Source: Fusobacteriota bacterium | GTDB lineage: Bacteria; Bacillota; TC1 | DNA: 64,000 nucleotides | Assembly: GCA_009773805.1 (NCBI GenBank) | Contig: WTXA01000001.1 | Coordinates: forward strand, 248,001-312,000 | Direction of reading: 5' to 3' | In this document: piece after piece, positions 41,055 through 49,699 of the stretch | Position numbering within the stretch: position 1 is the first letter of the stretch | How the letters are laid out: each line of letters opens with the position of its first letter | Translations under genes and position numbers: made by a program | Notes under the pieces: model-generated | Databases searched by the model: none | Seen by the model: only the letters and a program-made list of their open reading frames with translations | What the model was told of the DNA's origin: nothing

Positions 41055-43235
41055 CTAAATGAGTCCATAGGGATTTCTTTCTATATAGACCATTTCTTTT
41101 TTGTTATTATTCATATAATAATTTTCCATAAAATCTTTTAAATGTTTTTCTTTTTCAATCATCAGTGTCTTGTCAAATTTAATAACTATTTGCCATCTGA
41201 AAGTGTTGTTAAATTTCTCAATTCTATTTGGTTTAGGTTGAAAGATATCTCCTTCACTAAATTTGGTTTTTAACGTATTATAGCTATTCCAAACTAATTC
41301 AATTAAGTCATCTCTATTTAAACCTATAAATTGTAGTCTAACAATTTCTCCAAAAGGTGGATATCTATGTTTTTTTCTAAATTTTAATTCTTGAAGATAA
41401 AAATTATGATAATCAAAGTTTTGTATATCCCTATATATTATATCAGAGGGATGATAAGTTTGTAATATTACTTCACCTTTTTTATCTCTCCTACTTGTTC
41501 TTCCTATAACTTGCATTAAAAGTTGGAAGGTCCACTCTCTTGCACGAAAATCCGGAAAATTCAAAGACATATCACCTAAAAGAATTCCAACTAAGCCAAC
41601 ATTTGGAAAATCTATTCCTTTAGCAATAATTTGAGTGCCTACTAAAATTTGTATTTTATTATCTTTAAAATCTTGAAGTATAATTTTTTTTCTGGTATTA
41701 CCACCCTTAACATCACTGTCTAGACGTTCTACTTCTAATTCGGGGTACTTTTTCTTTAAAATTTCAACGGCTTGTTCAGTTCCTAGTCCAATTCCTCTGA
41801 TCCTTTTACTGCCACAAGTTGGGCATTCTTCATATTTATTTACTTTATAATCGCAATAGTGACAAATCAACTTTCTATCTTTTTCATGATAAGCAAGTGG
41901 AATCTCACAATTTTCACATTTTATTACATTGCCACAATCTCTACACATTAAGAAATTATAATAACCTCTCCTATTGATAAAGATTAATATTTGTTCACCT
42001 TTTTTGATTTTTTCTCTAATGCCTTTATCAAGTGCATCGCTAATAATTGTTGAATTACCTTTGTGTAACTCTTCACTCATATTAATTAGCTGAACATTTG
42101 GATTAGTTTGTCCATGATATTTTTCTTCTAGCCTTAATAATTCAAACTTTCCATCATTGACCATTTGCATACTATCTACAGATGGTGTTGCTGATCCTAA
42201 AACAACTACAGCTTTTTCAATGTTGCCTCTCATAATAGCTACGTCCCTACCATTGTAATTAGGATAGTTTTGTTGGTAATAACTTATATCATGTTCCTCA
42301 TCAACTATAATCAATCCAACTTCGGACATCTTAGTGAAAATTGCAGATCTGGGTCCTATGAGAATATTTTTTTCTTTATTAACAAGATCTTCCCAGGCTT
42401 TCTTTTTTTGTTGCAACGTAATTTGACTGTGCCACTTAACTACATTATCAGGAAAAGCTTCTTCAAATCTACTAATCATCTGCTCAGTGAGATTAATTTC
42501 AGGTAAAAGTACTATAACTTGCTTATTCTCTAGTAATGTTTTTTCTATGGCTTTAAAATATATTTCAGTTTTACCACTTCCTGTAGCTCCAAAAAGTAAA
42601 TAAACACTATTTTCATCTCTAATTAATCCTTTTTGTATTTCATGGTAAATGATTTCTTGTTTTGGGCTGAGATTAACTTTATTTGATATTAAATTTTTAT
42701 TTTCAAAACTTAAATCTCCAACTTTAATCAACTCTATAATCACAGTTTTTTTAAAACCACGCTCTATAAGTTCTAAGAATAGAATCTCCCCTTCTTTTTC
42801 AATGAGCTTCAACAATTCTTGTTTCTTGGATTTTCTTGAAGTAGCAATTCTCTCTCTACCAATATCACTAATTAAAATGTTTTTATTATTATAGTTTTCC
42901 TTAACTGTAATATTTTTAATTGTCATTAATTTTAAGATTGATGATAATGGTAGGAAATATTTATCTTTTATCATAACTGCAAGACTTAATAATTTTTTGT
43001 CTAAATCAGTTTTCTTTGAATTCAATTTAATGATTTTTTTCAGTTCCATCTGTGTTATATAATCACTAGGCAAGATTTTAATTATAATTGCTGAGATTTC
43101 CTTATTGCTTTTACCAAAAGGGACTAGTACATTTTGCCCTATAGAAATAACCAGCTCTAACTCTGTAGGCACCTCATAGGTAAACAGTTTATTTAATTTT
43201 CTTGTTTCTAGTGAGGTTGCAACTTCTACGTACAT
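41055..43235 (-). CDS. priA: Primosomal protein N' (replication restart helicase PriA)
   Basis: This 3'-to-5' DNA helicase restarts stalled forks. The 726-residue protein has an N-terminal 3'BD domain, Walker A GATGSGKTEIY (near residue 219), DEEH box, eight zinc-binding cysteines in the CRDCGNVIKCENCEIPLAYHEK and CHYCDYK...CPTCGS segments, and the helicase motif VGTQIIAKGIDFP. The start overlaps the DUF554 stop by one base. Confidence 0.96.
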   Translation of the reverse strand: MYVEVATSLETRKLNKLFTYEVPTELELVISIGQNVLVPFGKSNKEISAIIIKILPSDYITQMELKKIIKLNSKKTDLDKKLLSLAVMIKDKYFLPLSSILKLMTIKNITVKENYNNKNILISDIGRERIATSRKSKKQELLKLIEKEGEILFLELIERGFKKTVIIELIKVGDLSFENKNLISNKVNLSPKQEIIYHEIQKGLIRDENSVYLLFGATGSGKTEIYFKAIEKTLLENKQVIVLLPEINLTEQMISRFEEAFPDNVVKWHSQITLQQKKKAWEDLVNKEKNILIGPRSAIFTKMSEVGLIIVDEEHDISYYQQNYPNYNGRDVAIMRGNIEKAVVVLGSATPSVDSMQMVNDGKFELLRLEEKYHGQTNPNVQLINMSEELHKGNSTIISDALDKGIREKIKKGEQILIFINRRGYYNFLMCRDCGNVIKCENCEIPLAYHEKDRKLICHYCDYKVNKYEECPTCGSKRIRGIGLGTEQAVEILKKKYPELEVERLDSDVKGGNTRKKIILQDFKDNKIQILVGTQIIAKGIDFPNVGLVGILLGDMSLNFPDFRAREWTFQLLMQVIGRTSRRDKKGEVILQTYHPSDIIYRDIQNFDYHNFYLQELKFRKKHRYPPFGEIVRLQFIGLNRDDLIELVWNSYNTLKTKFSEGDIFQPKPNRIEKFNNTFRWQIVIKFDKTLMIEKEKHLKDFMENYYMNNNKKEMVYIERNPYGLI

Positions 43236-43948
43236 TAGATAATATCCTTTATAAACTCAATTAGAAGTTTGATTGGCTCGTATAATATTGGAATAAAAAT
43301 TGCAGGTAAAAGATTTACCACATTAATTTTTTTGGATGAAAGTTTCAACATATTAAAGCCTATTCCGGCAACTAATAGGCTACCCATTACTGAAAAATTA
43401 TTGATAGTTTCAGTTGATAGAAAATCTTTTAATAAAAAGGCTAATAATGATACTAATCCTTGATAAATTAATACACTTACAGCAGAGAATAAAACAGAAA
43501 AACCATAAGCAGAGGCGAAAATAAAAGCCGCGACACCATCAAGGGTGGATTTTATTATTAAAATTTCATAATCTCCCTTTAAAACACCATTCATTGGTCC
43601 GATTATTGCCATAGCTCCTACACAAAACAGGATAGTTGTTGAGATAAAGCCTTCCTTGAAGCCATCATTTTTTTCCTTAACAAATTTCTTTTCTAGATAT
43701 CCTGTAAAATTGTTTAATTTTTTTTCCAGCCTTAATGATTCACCAATCAGAGCACCAAGAATAATAGATACAATGTACAATAAACTATTATTTCCTTCCA
43801 TTGCACCGCTAATACCTATAACAATCACAAAGAGTCCAAAGCCTTCCATGATTCTTTCACCAAGTACTCTAGGACTCTTTTTATGAAATAAAAGACCTAT
43901 AAGGCCTCCTATAAATATACTAATTACATTAATTATCGTCCCTAACAT
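43235..43948 (-). CDS. DUF554 family membrane protein (YdfK type)
   Basis: The 237-residue integral membrane protein has six to seven hydrophobic helices and begins MLGTIINVISIFIGGLIGLLF, the hallmark of DUF554. GNNSLLYIVSIILGALIGE and GPMNGVLKGDYEILIIKSTLDGVAAFIFA are typical. The function is unknown. It is divergent from deoC (57-base gap) and leads into priA. Confidence 0.85.
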   Translation of the reverse strand: MLGTIINVISIFIGGLIGLLFHKKSPRVLGERIMEGFGLFVIVIGISGAMEGNNSLLYIVSIILGALIGESLRLEKKLNNFTGYLEKKFVKEKNDGFKEGFISTTILFCVGAMAIIGPMNGVLKGDYEILIIKSTLDGVAAFIFASAYGFSVLFSAVSVLIYQGLVSLLAFLLKDFLSTETINNFSVMGSLLVAGIGFNMLKLSSKKINVVNLLPAIFIPILYEPIKLLIEFIKDII

Positions 43949-44005
43949 TAAACACCCCTACTCTGTCTCCTGTGTTATAATAATAATAAAAGTCAGGAGA
44001 AACAT

Positions 44006-44659
44006 ATGAATAAAATAGAACTAGCAAAATTCTTTGATCACACCTCTTTAAAGCAAGATATGACAATTAAAGATTTAGAAATTTTGATAAATGATTACCT
44101 GGAATATGGTTTTTCAACAATCTGTATACCACCTATGTATATACTAAAAGCAATGGAAATTAATAAAACAACTAATATCGCAACAGTTATTGACTTTCCT
44201 CTTGGTTATTCTGGCTTGACAAGTAAATTATGTCAAGCAAATATAGCCTTAGAAGAAGGTGCTACTGAAATAGATCTTGTGGCATCAGTACCTCATATTA
44301 AAAATGGTAGCTTACTGCTTTATGCTAATGAAATTTCAGCTATCAAAAGACTAATGCCTAACAATATATTGAAGGTAATTATTGAAACAAGTTTATTAAC
44401 ACCAACCGAAATAATTACTGCTAGTCAAATATGTGAATCCAGTGGTGCTGATTTCGTTAAAACTTCAACTGGTTACGGTGCAAGAGGCGCCTCCATAGAT
44501 GATATCAAATTGATACAACAAGGGGCTCCTAATACCAAAATAAAGGCTTCAGGCGGTATTAAGACATTAAGTCAAGCAGAGGAATTCATAAAATTAGGCG
44601 TAAGTCGTATAGGCTCAAGTAATTCGAAACAAATACTTGATTTATTTATAATTTCCTAG
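44006..44659 (+). CDS. deoC: Deoxyribose-phosphate aldolase
   Basis: It splits 2-deoxyribose 5-phosphate into acetaldehyde and glyceraldehyde 3-phosphate. The 217-residue TIM barrel has the Schiff-base lysine K152 in FVKTSTG, the proton-relay lysine K180 in KASGGI and Asp90 in EID. CAGGAG precedes the ATG, and a TATAAT (43977-43982) lies upstream without a good -35. With punA and pdp it completes deoxynucleoside catabolism, though no drm is seen. Its 3' end overlaps that of the convergent desulfurase by 18 bases. Confidence 0.94.
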   Translation: MNKIELAKFFDHTSLKQDMTIKDLEILINDYLEYGFSTICIPPMYILKAMEINKTTNIATVIDFPLGYSGLTSKLCQANIALEEGATEIDLVASVPHIKNGSLLLYANEISAIKRLMPNNILKVIIETSLLTPTEIITASQICESSGADFVKTSTGYGARGASIDDIKLIQQGAPNTKIKASGGIKTLSQAEEFIKLGVSRIGSSNSKQILDLFIIS

Positions 44660-45790
44660 CTTGTTCAATATATCAACAACGTAATCTATTTCTTCATTAG
44701 TTGAAAAATGACCTATAGATATTCTAATACTTCCATCTAGACTGTTAAAAGTTTCATGTGCTAGTGGGGAACAATGTAGACCACTTCTTGTCATTATTCC
44801 ATATTGATAATCAAGTATGCCTGCTAATTCTCCGCTATCTAAACCTTTAATATTAAAAGATATTACTGGAAGTTTTTCTACTTCCATATCACCATAAAAA
44901 ATAATTCCTGGTATATCTCTTATACCTTCATACAATCTATCATGCATTTCCTTTTCTTTAACATAAATATCATTTATATCTTGGTTCAATAAATAAGTTA
45001 ATGCACCATTTAGCCCTGCTATGCCAATTGTATTGAGTGTACCAGTTTCAAAGCGATCTGGTAAAACTTTAGGCATAGTACTCTCTTCTGAAAAACTACC
45101 TGTACCACCATCAATTAATGTATCTATGTCTTTTGCAATATCATCTTTTACAATAAAACCGCCTATACCTGTAGGTCCCATTAAATATTTATGACCAGTA
45201 AAGCAAAATACATCACAATTTAATTCTTTGAAATCAACAGGTATCGACCCAGCTGTCTGGGCACCATCAATTACAAATTTTATATTGTGTTCTTTGCAAA
45301 TTTTGCCAATTTCACCGACAGGCATAATATGACCTGAAACATTTGAAGCATGATTAATAATACAAAGATTTGTATTCACCTTAAATAATTTATTAAACTC
45401 TTTTATTGGAAAAGTACCATCTTTTCTAACTTTTATTATGTCATAATCAATTATGCCTTGTTCTTTTAGATGTTCCACAACTCTATAAACACTGTTGTGC
45501 TCAATTGAAGAAATCAAAATATGATCACCCTTTTTGACTAGCCCTTTAATGGCAATATTAAGAGATTCAGTTACATTTTTCGTAAATATAATATGATCTT
45601 TTATCCCAACATTAAACAAGGATTTGATTTGGTTCCTGGTATTTAATACCATTTTGCCAGCTTCAATAGCTAGCTTATAGCCGCCTCTGCCAGGATTTGT
45701 ATTATTTGACTTATAGAACTCCTCAATTTTCTTGAAAACCTCATTAGGTTTTTTGAAACTAGTTGCGCTGTAATCTAAATAAACTTTCAT
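44642..45790 (-). CDS. Cysteine desulfurase-like class V aminotransferase (selenium-associated EF2568 type)
   Basis: This PLP enzyme likely mobilises sulfur or selenium from cysteine/selenocysteine. From the ATG at 45790 it has 382 residues. It shows YLDYSATSFKKP, the PLP-lysine motif CFTGHKYLMGPTGIGG, RFETGTLNTIGIAGL and the catalytic cysteine in RSGLHCSPLAH. The last is typical of the am_tr_V family found with DUF3343 in selenium-using anaerobes, not of IscS/SufS. AGGAG lies 9 bases before this ATG; two upstream in-frame ATGs are too close to it. It is divergent from DUF3343. Confidence 0.85.
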   Translation of the reverse strand: MKVYLDYSATSFKKPNEVFKKIEEFYKSNNTNPGRGGYKLAIEAGKMVLNTRNQIKSLFNVGIKDHIIFTKNVTESLNIAIKGLVKKGDHILISSIEHNSVYRVVEHLKEQGIIDYDIIKVRKDGTFPIKEFNKLFKVNTNLCIINHASNVSGHIMPVGEIGKICKEHNIKFVIDGAQTAGSIPVDFKELNCDVFCFTGHKYLMGPTGIGGFIVKDDIAKDIDTLIDGGTGSFSEESTMPKVLPDRFETGTLNTIGIAGLNGALTYLLNQDINDIYVKEKEMHDRLYEGIRDIPGIIFYGDMEVEKLPVISFNIKGLDSGELAGILDYQYGIMTRSGLHCSPLAHETFNSLDGSIRISIGHFSTNEEIDYVVDILNKLGNYK

Positions 45791-45833
45791 TTTCATCATC
45801 TCCTATGTATAATTGAGCTAAGGGGTGTTTAAA

Positions 45834-46055
45834 TTGACTTATATATATGTAACTTTTAAAACTACAAACGACGCATTGAATTTTGAAGATATTTTAAAAA
45901 ATACCTTGCCATTTTGGCTTGTTCCTGTACCTAGAGAACTAACACATAATTGTGGAATTGCAGCTAGATTCAAGGATATAGAAAAATCTGATGTAGAAAA
46001 TCTAATTAATCAATTTGATGTAAATTATGATAAGATTTATAAAATAACCAAATAA
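45834..46055 (+). CDS. DUF3343 putative selenium/sulfur carrier protein
   Basis: This small protein of 73 residues fits the DUF3343 pattern (VTFKTTNDALNFEDILK, then LVPVPRELTHNCGIAARF with the conserved cysteine). DUF3343 proteins co-occur with selenium use and with the EF2568-type desulfurase that here lies divergently next door. I choose the TTG at 45834, eight bases after AAGGGG; a GTG at 45825 is in frame but overlaps that site. Its stop codon abuts the stop of the convergent DUF2207 gene with no gap. Confidence 0.85.
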   Translation: MTYIYVTFKTTNDALNFEDILKNTLPFWLVPVPRELTHNCGIAARFKDIEKSDVENLINQFDVNYDKIYKITK

Positions 46056-47924
46056 TTACCAAGATCCTCCTCCACCGCCACCAAAACCACCACCGGAGAA
46101 GCCTCCGCCGCCTGAGAAGCCACCACCACCACTAAAATTCTTGCTATTTATAGCTTGGGTATAGCTTGCTTGGGCTGTATTATTTATATGGAATAAGTAA
46201 TTATATAGCAACATGTAACTTAATACACTTGTATCACTTTGGTAATATTGTGGGATTGCCATCTTAATATCTGAAAACTTATCAGCAAAAACCTTAGATA
46301 CACCAAGCACATGAGCATAAGGCAATATATCATAAAAATAATACGGATTATCTGCAATGAGCTTTTCAAGCTCATTTTTTCTTGCAATTTCTAAAAATTC
46401 CTTAAAGCCTTTTATTCTGCCTAATAAGCTTATTGCTTCATCATTTCTTCTTTTAATAAACATCGAAACAGTTATACCAACTTGTACTAAGATGAAAATT
46501 AACATAAATGAAGGTAAGTTAGTTAAAGAATATAATATAAAGGATAATAGGAATACACTTATTAACAAGCCAAATATATATACAACTTTGCCTTTTTTTA
46601 TACCTGAGACCGATTTTTCCAAATTATAGGAAAAGAAAATATTTAACACTGATGCTATTAAACCTAATACTATAACTCCAAAAATAATATTAAAACTAAA
46701 GTGATCAAAAAAAGTCACTATAGAAAATATTAAAGGTAATAAAGTTGCACTAATTGCTAAAAATCTAAAGACTAAAGTTTTAGAATCAACTAAATTGTGA
46801 TCCTTGACAGCCAATATAGTTGCACTAGCCACGTTATACAAGTCCTTTTCCAAGTCTTCTTTGGTTACTACATCCTTAGTTAGAAATATCTGATCGAAAA
46901 ATACCTTAATATGGTTTTCTTCATTTTCTAAAGCTTTTCCTGTCTTTTCAAAGCTAAAGTCTTTTTTACCATTAAAATGAATTTTTAAATAGCCCTTATT
47001 AGCTAAATAGTAAAATAATGAAGTGGTTTCCTTTATCTGATTCACATTCACTGATTGAGAATTCTTTTCATTGTAAATTTGTGAAACATCCAGAGGTGTA
47101 AGATTATTTGGGGGATAAAACTCAACTACACCAATAACCTTTTTATCTCTACCGAAACGATACCACAAATAAACTATCAAGGTTAAAACAATTATAGCTA
47201 GAACTATTAACCCGACATATGCTTGTTGATACCATGATTTAAGTATTGGGGCTGCTACAAAATATGAATCATCAACAGGTACATAAAATGTTAAATATTC
47301 ATAATCTCCAATTGGTGAAAGTGTTTTCCCAATTAAATAAATACCTGTTTCATCTTCAACATATTTATAATCAACATTGGCTACAGTATCTGAACCCATT
47401 TCTCCTTGATAGAATCTTATCTTTTCCGAATCCACTTTATAAGGTAATTTAATTTTGAAATTTCCTTCTTTAATTTGAGTTGACATATTTCCCATCAAAT
47501 TAAAACCGATAAATTGTTCTCCACTAAATTTTCCTACCAAATAGTCATATTCAATAACATATTGCTTTTGACCTAATATAGTTCTGTCTGGGTCCCCTAT
47601 CTTAACATTTATAAATCTATAGCCATATTCTTCTGTGAATGATTTTTCAAATTTATCACCTTCCACTACAAGATTATCTATCTTTGAATATAAATCAGTT
47701 CTATTAGGGAATCTATAAGGAATATATCTATATATCCCGTGTGATTCGAATAAAAAATCCACATTAATTTCTTCTTTAACATAGTAATAATTTTCTTCAG
47801 TAACTTTTAGATCAACATTATATTTCTCAATAACAAAATTACTAGCCTTTACTTCATTAGACAAGCCTAGGAAGATTATAGTACTAAAAATTATTGAAAT
47901 AATTATATTGACTTTTTTATTCAT
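46056..47924 (-). CDS. DUF2207 membrane protein with glycine-rich C-terminus
   Basis: The 622-residue protein has an N-terminal signal/anchor (about 7-26, cleavage near VKAS), an extracytoplasmic DUF2207 beta domain (about 30-230), a helix near 233-256, and further helices around 385-490. A cytoplasmic helical domain and a tail of repeated GGGGFSGGG ending in SW follow. Function unknown. It begins at the lemA stop; DUF2207-LemA pairs are frequent in bacteria. Confidence 0.88.
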   Translation of the reverse strand: MNKKVNIIISIIFSTIIFLGLSNEVKASNFVIEKYNVDLKVTEENYYYVKEEINVDFLFESHGIYRYIPYRFPNRTDLYSKIDNLVVEGDKFEKSFTEEYGYRFINVKIGDPDRTILGQKQYVIEYDYLVGKFSGEQFIGFNLMGNMSTQIKEGNFKIKLPYKVDSEKIRFYQGEMGSDTVANVDYKYVEDETGIYLIGKTLSPIGDYEYLTFYVPVDDSYFVAAPILKSWYQQAYVGLIVLAIIVLTLIVYLWYRFGRDKKVIGVVEFYPPNNLTPLDVSQIYNEKNSQSVNVNQIKETTSLFYYLANKGYLKIHFNGKKDFSFEKTGKALENEENHIKVFFDQIFLTKDVVTKEDLEKDLYNVASATILAVKDHNLVDSKTLVFRFLAISATLLPLIFSIVTFFDHFSFNIIFGVIVLGLIASVLNIFFSYNLEKSVSGIKKGKVVYIFGLLISVFLLSFILYSLTNLPSFMLIFILVQVGITVSMFIKRRNDEAISLLGRIKGFKEFLEIARKNELEKLIADNPYYFYDILPYAHVLGVSKVFADKFSDIKMAIPQYYQSDTSVLSYMLLYNYLFHINNTAQASYTQAINSKNFSGGGGFSGGGGFSGGGFGGGGGGSW

Positions 47925-48472
47925 TAAAATTTTACCTCAGGAGCATTTTTACTAATTTCTTCAGTTTCAAAAAATGGCTCTTCTTTAAATCCAGTTAACA
48001 TTGCTACTATATTTGAAGGAACTTGTTGAACCATTGTGTTAAACTCTCTAACAGTTCCATTATAGTATTTGCGACTAAAAGCAATTTCTTCTTCTAGTTT
48101 TGACAAGTTTCCTTGTAAATCTAGAAAGTTCACATTTGCTTTAAGATCTGGATAATTTTCTGCTACTGCAAAAAGATTTAATAGAGATTGTGATAATTGT
48201 TGATTAGCTTCAATCTTACCAGCTGAATCAGTTGCTGCTAAAGCTACATTTCTAGCTTTAGTAACATTTTCAAAAGTTTCTTTTTCATGGCTAGCATAGC
48301 CCTTAACTGTTTCAACTAGATTTGGAATCAAGTCATATCTTTTTTTCAAATATACATCAATTGTAGAAAAAGCTTCTCTAACTCTTACTCTATTTTGTAC
48401 AAGGCTATTGTAAATACCAATACCACCTAAAAATAAAACTATTACGATACCTAAAATAATCCATACCCACAT
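47924..48472 (-). CDS. lemA: LemA family protein
   Basis: From the ATG at 48472 it has 182 residues: a short extracytoplasmic start, one membrane helix (about 2-22) and a helical cytoplasmic domain with NRVREAFSTIDVYLKKRYDLIPNLVETVKGYA, the family signature. AAGGTGG lies 8 bases upstream; the in-frame GTG at 48484 lacks a site. It is co-transcribed with the DUF2207 gene. Role unknown. Confidence 0.92.
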   Translation of the reverse strand: MWVWIILGIVIVLFLGGIGIYNSLVQNRVRVREAFSTIDVYLKKRYDLIPNLVETVKGYASHEKETFENVTKARNVALAATDSAGKIEANQQLSQSLLNLFAVAENYPDLKANVNFLDLQGNLSKLEEEIAFSRKYYNGTVREFNTMVQQVPSNIVAMLTGFKEEPFFETEEISKNAPEVKF

Positions 48473-48505
48473 ATTAATTACCACCTTTCAATTCTGTATA
48501 AATAA

Positions 48506-48514
48506 ATTATATCA
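48506..48514 (-). promoter_or_regulatory. Extended -10 promoter of lemA-DUF2207
   Basis: The minus strand reads TGATATAAT, a full extended -10, right after the rpoD terminator and 34 bases before the lemA ATG. The -35 would fall in the terminator T-run. Confidence 0.65.
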
Positions 48515-48520
48515 CATATT

Positions 48521-48548
48521 AAAAAAAAGAGGACATTCATCCTCTTTT
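48521..48548 (-). terminator. Rho-independent terminator after rpoD
   Basis: AAAAGAGGA and TCCTCTTTT form a 9-base stem with a six-base loop, followed on the minus strand by four more T. It closes the iscR-iscS-iscU-dnaG-rpoD run. Confidence 0.88.
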
Positions 48549-48562
48549 CTATGTAACTTTTT

Positions 48563-49684
48563 TTAATCTAAAAAGTCTTTTAATTTTTTACTTCTACTTG
48601 GATGTTTAAGTTTTCTTAGTGCTTTAGCTTCAATTTGTCTTATTCTTTCACGAGTAACTCCAAATTCCTTGCCAACTTCTTCTAAAGTTCTACTTCTTCC
48701 ATCATCTAAACCAAAACGTAAGGATAAAACTTTTTTCTCTCTTTCAGTCAAGGTGTCCAATACTTCTTCAAGCTGTTTCTTAAGTAGCATAAAAGCTGCA
48801 CTGTCAGGAGGTGAAAGGGCACCCTCATCTTCAACAAAGTCACCTAAATGACTATCTTCTTCTTCACCGATTGGAGTTTCCAAAGAGACTGGATCTAGTG
48901 AAATCTTTTGAATTTCTCTTATTTTCTCCAAAGGTATTCCCATTCTGTCTGCAATTTCTTCTGGTTTTGGATCTCTGCCCAATTCTTGAAGAAGTTGTCT
49001 AGATATTCTTACATATTTATTTATTGTCTCTACCATGTGTACTGGTATTCTAATCGTTCTAGCTTGATCAGCAATAGCCCTTGTTATAGCTTGTCTTATC
49101 CACCAAGTTGCATATGTACTAAATTTAAAACCTTTTTCATAGTCAAATTTATCAATAGCTTTAATAAGACCCAAGTTACCTTCTTGAATCAAGTCAAGAA
49201 ATAACATTCCTCTACCAACATATCTCTTAGCAATACTTACCACAAGTCTTAAATTGGCTTCGGCTAATTTCCTCTTGGCTTCTTCGTCTCCTAAGGCCAT
49301 TCTTTTAGCTAATTCAATTTCTTCACTTGAAGTTAAGAGATTTACTCTGCCAATTTCCTTCAAATACATTCTTACTGGGTCATCAATAGCCACTCCATCA
49401 GCAACAGTCAAGTCCAGTGCTGTGACTAGCTCAACTTCCTCAATTTCCTCATCTAAAAGATCTACACCTTGTTTCTCTAATTCTTCATAGATAAAAGAAA
49501 AATCTTCTAAGGATAAATCCAAATCCTGATATGCATCCTTAATTTCCTCTTTTGTAGTTAGATGGATATCATTATTCCCTCCAACTATATCAGAAACGAT
49601 TCCGTTTAAGGCATCTTTTTTGCTTAATACCGTTTGCTCATCTTCTGCAACTGGTGCAATTATATCTTTTTTCTTCGCCTTCAC
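48563..49684 (-). CDS. rpoD: Primary RNA polymerase sigma factor RpoD (SigA)
   Basis: The 373-residue protein has region 1.2 ([27 protein letters not shown]), the highly conserved region 2 ([22 protein letters not shown] then [17 protein letters not shown]), region 3 and region 4 with [20 protein letters not shown]. The short N-terminus is as in Firmicutes SigA. It follows dnaG by 15 bases, the classical pair, but the operon here starts with the isc genes. Confidence 0.98.
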   Translation of the reverse strand: MKAKKKDIIAPVAEDEQTVLSKKDALNGIVSDIVGGNNDIHLTTKEEIKDAYQDLDLSLEDFSFIYEELEKQGVDLLDEEIEEVELVTALDLTVADGVAIDDPVRMYLKEIGRVNLLTSSEEIELAKRMALGDEEAKRKLAEANLRLVVSIAKRYVGRGMLFLDLIQEGNLGLIKAIDKFDYEKGFKFSTYATWWIRQAITRAIADQARTIRIPVHMVETINKYVRISRQLLQELGRDPKPEEIADRMGIPLEKIREIQKISLDPVSLETPIGEEEDSHLGDFVEDEGALSPPDSAAFMLLKKQLEEVLDTLTEREKKVLSLRFGLDDGRSRTLEEVGKEFGVTRERIRQIEAKALRKLKHPSRSKKLKDFLD

Positions 49685-49699
49685 CTGATTTTTCCTCCT

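Noticed and set aside
46060-46140. Short tandem repeat as a possible CRISPR or mobile-element end
   Set aside because: It is in frame within the DUF2207 gene and encodes its glycine-rich tail. There are no spacers, and no CRISPR or insertion sequence was seen anywhere in the window.
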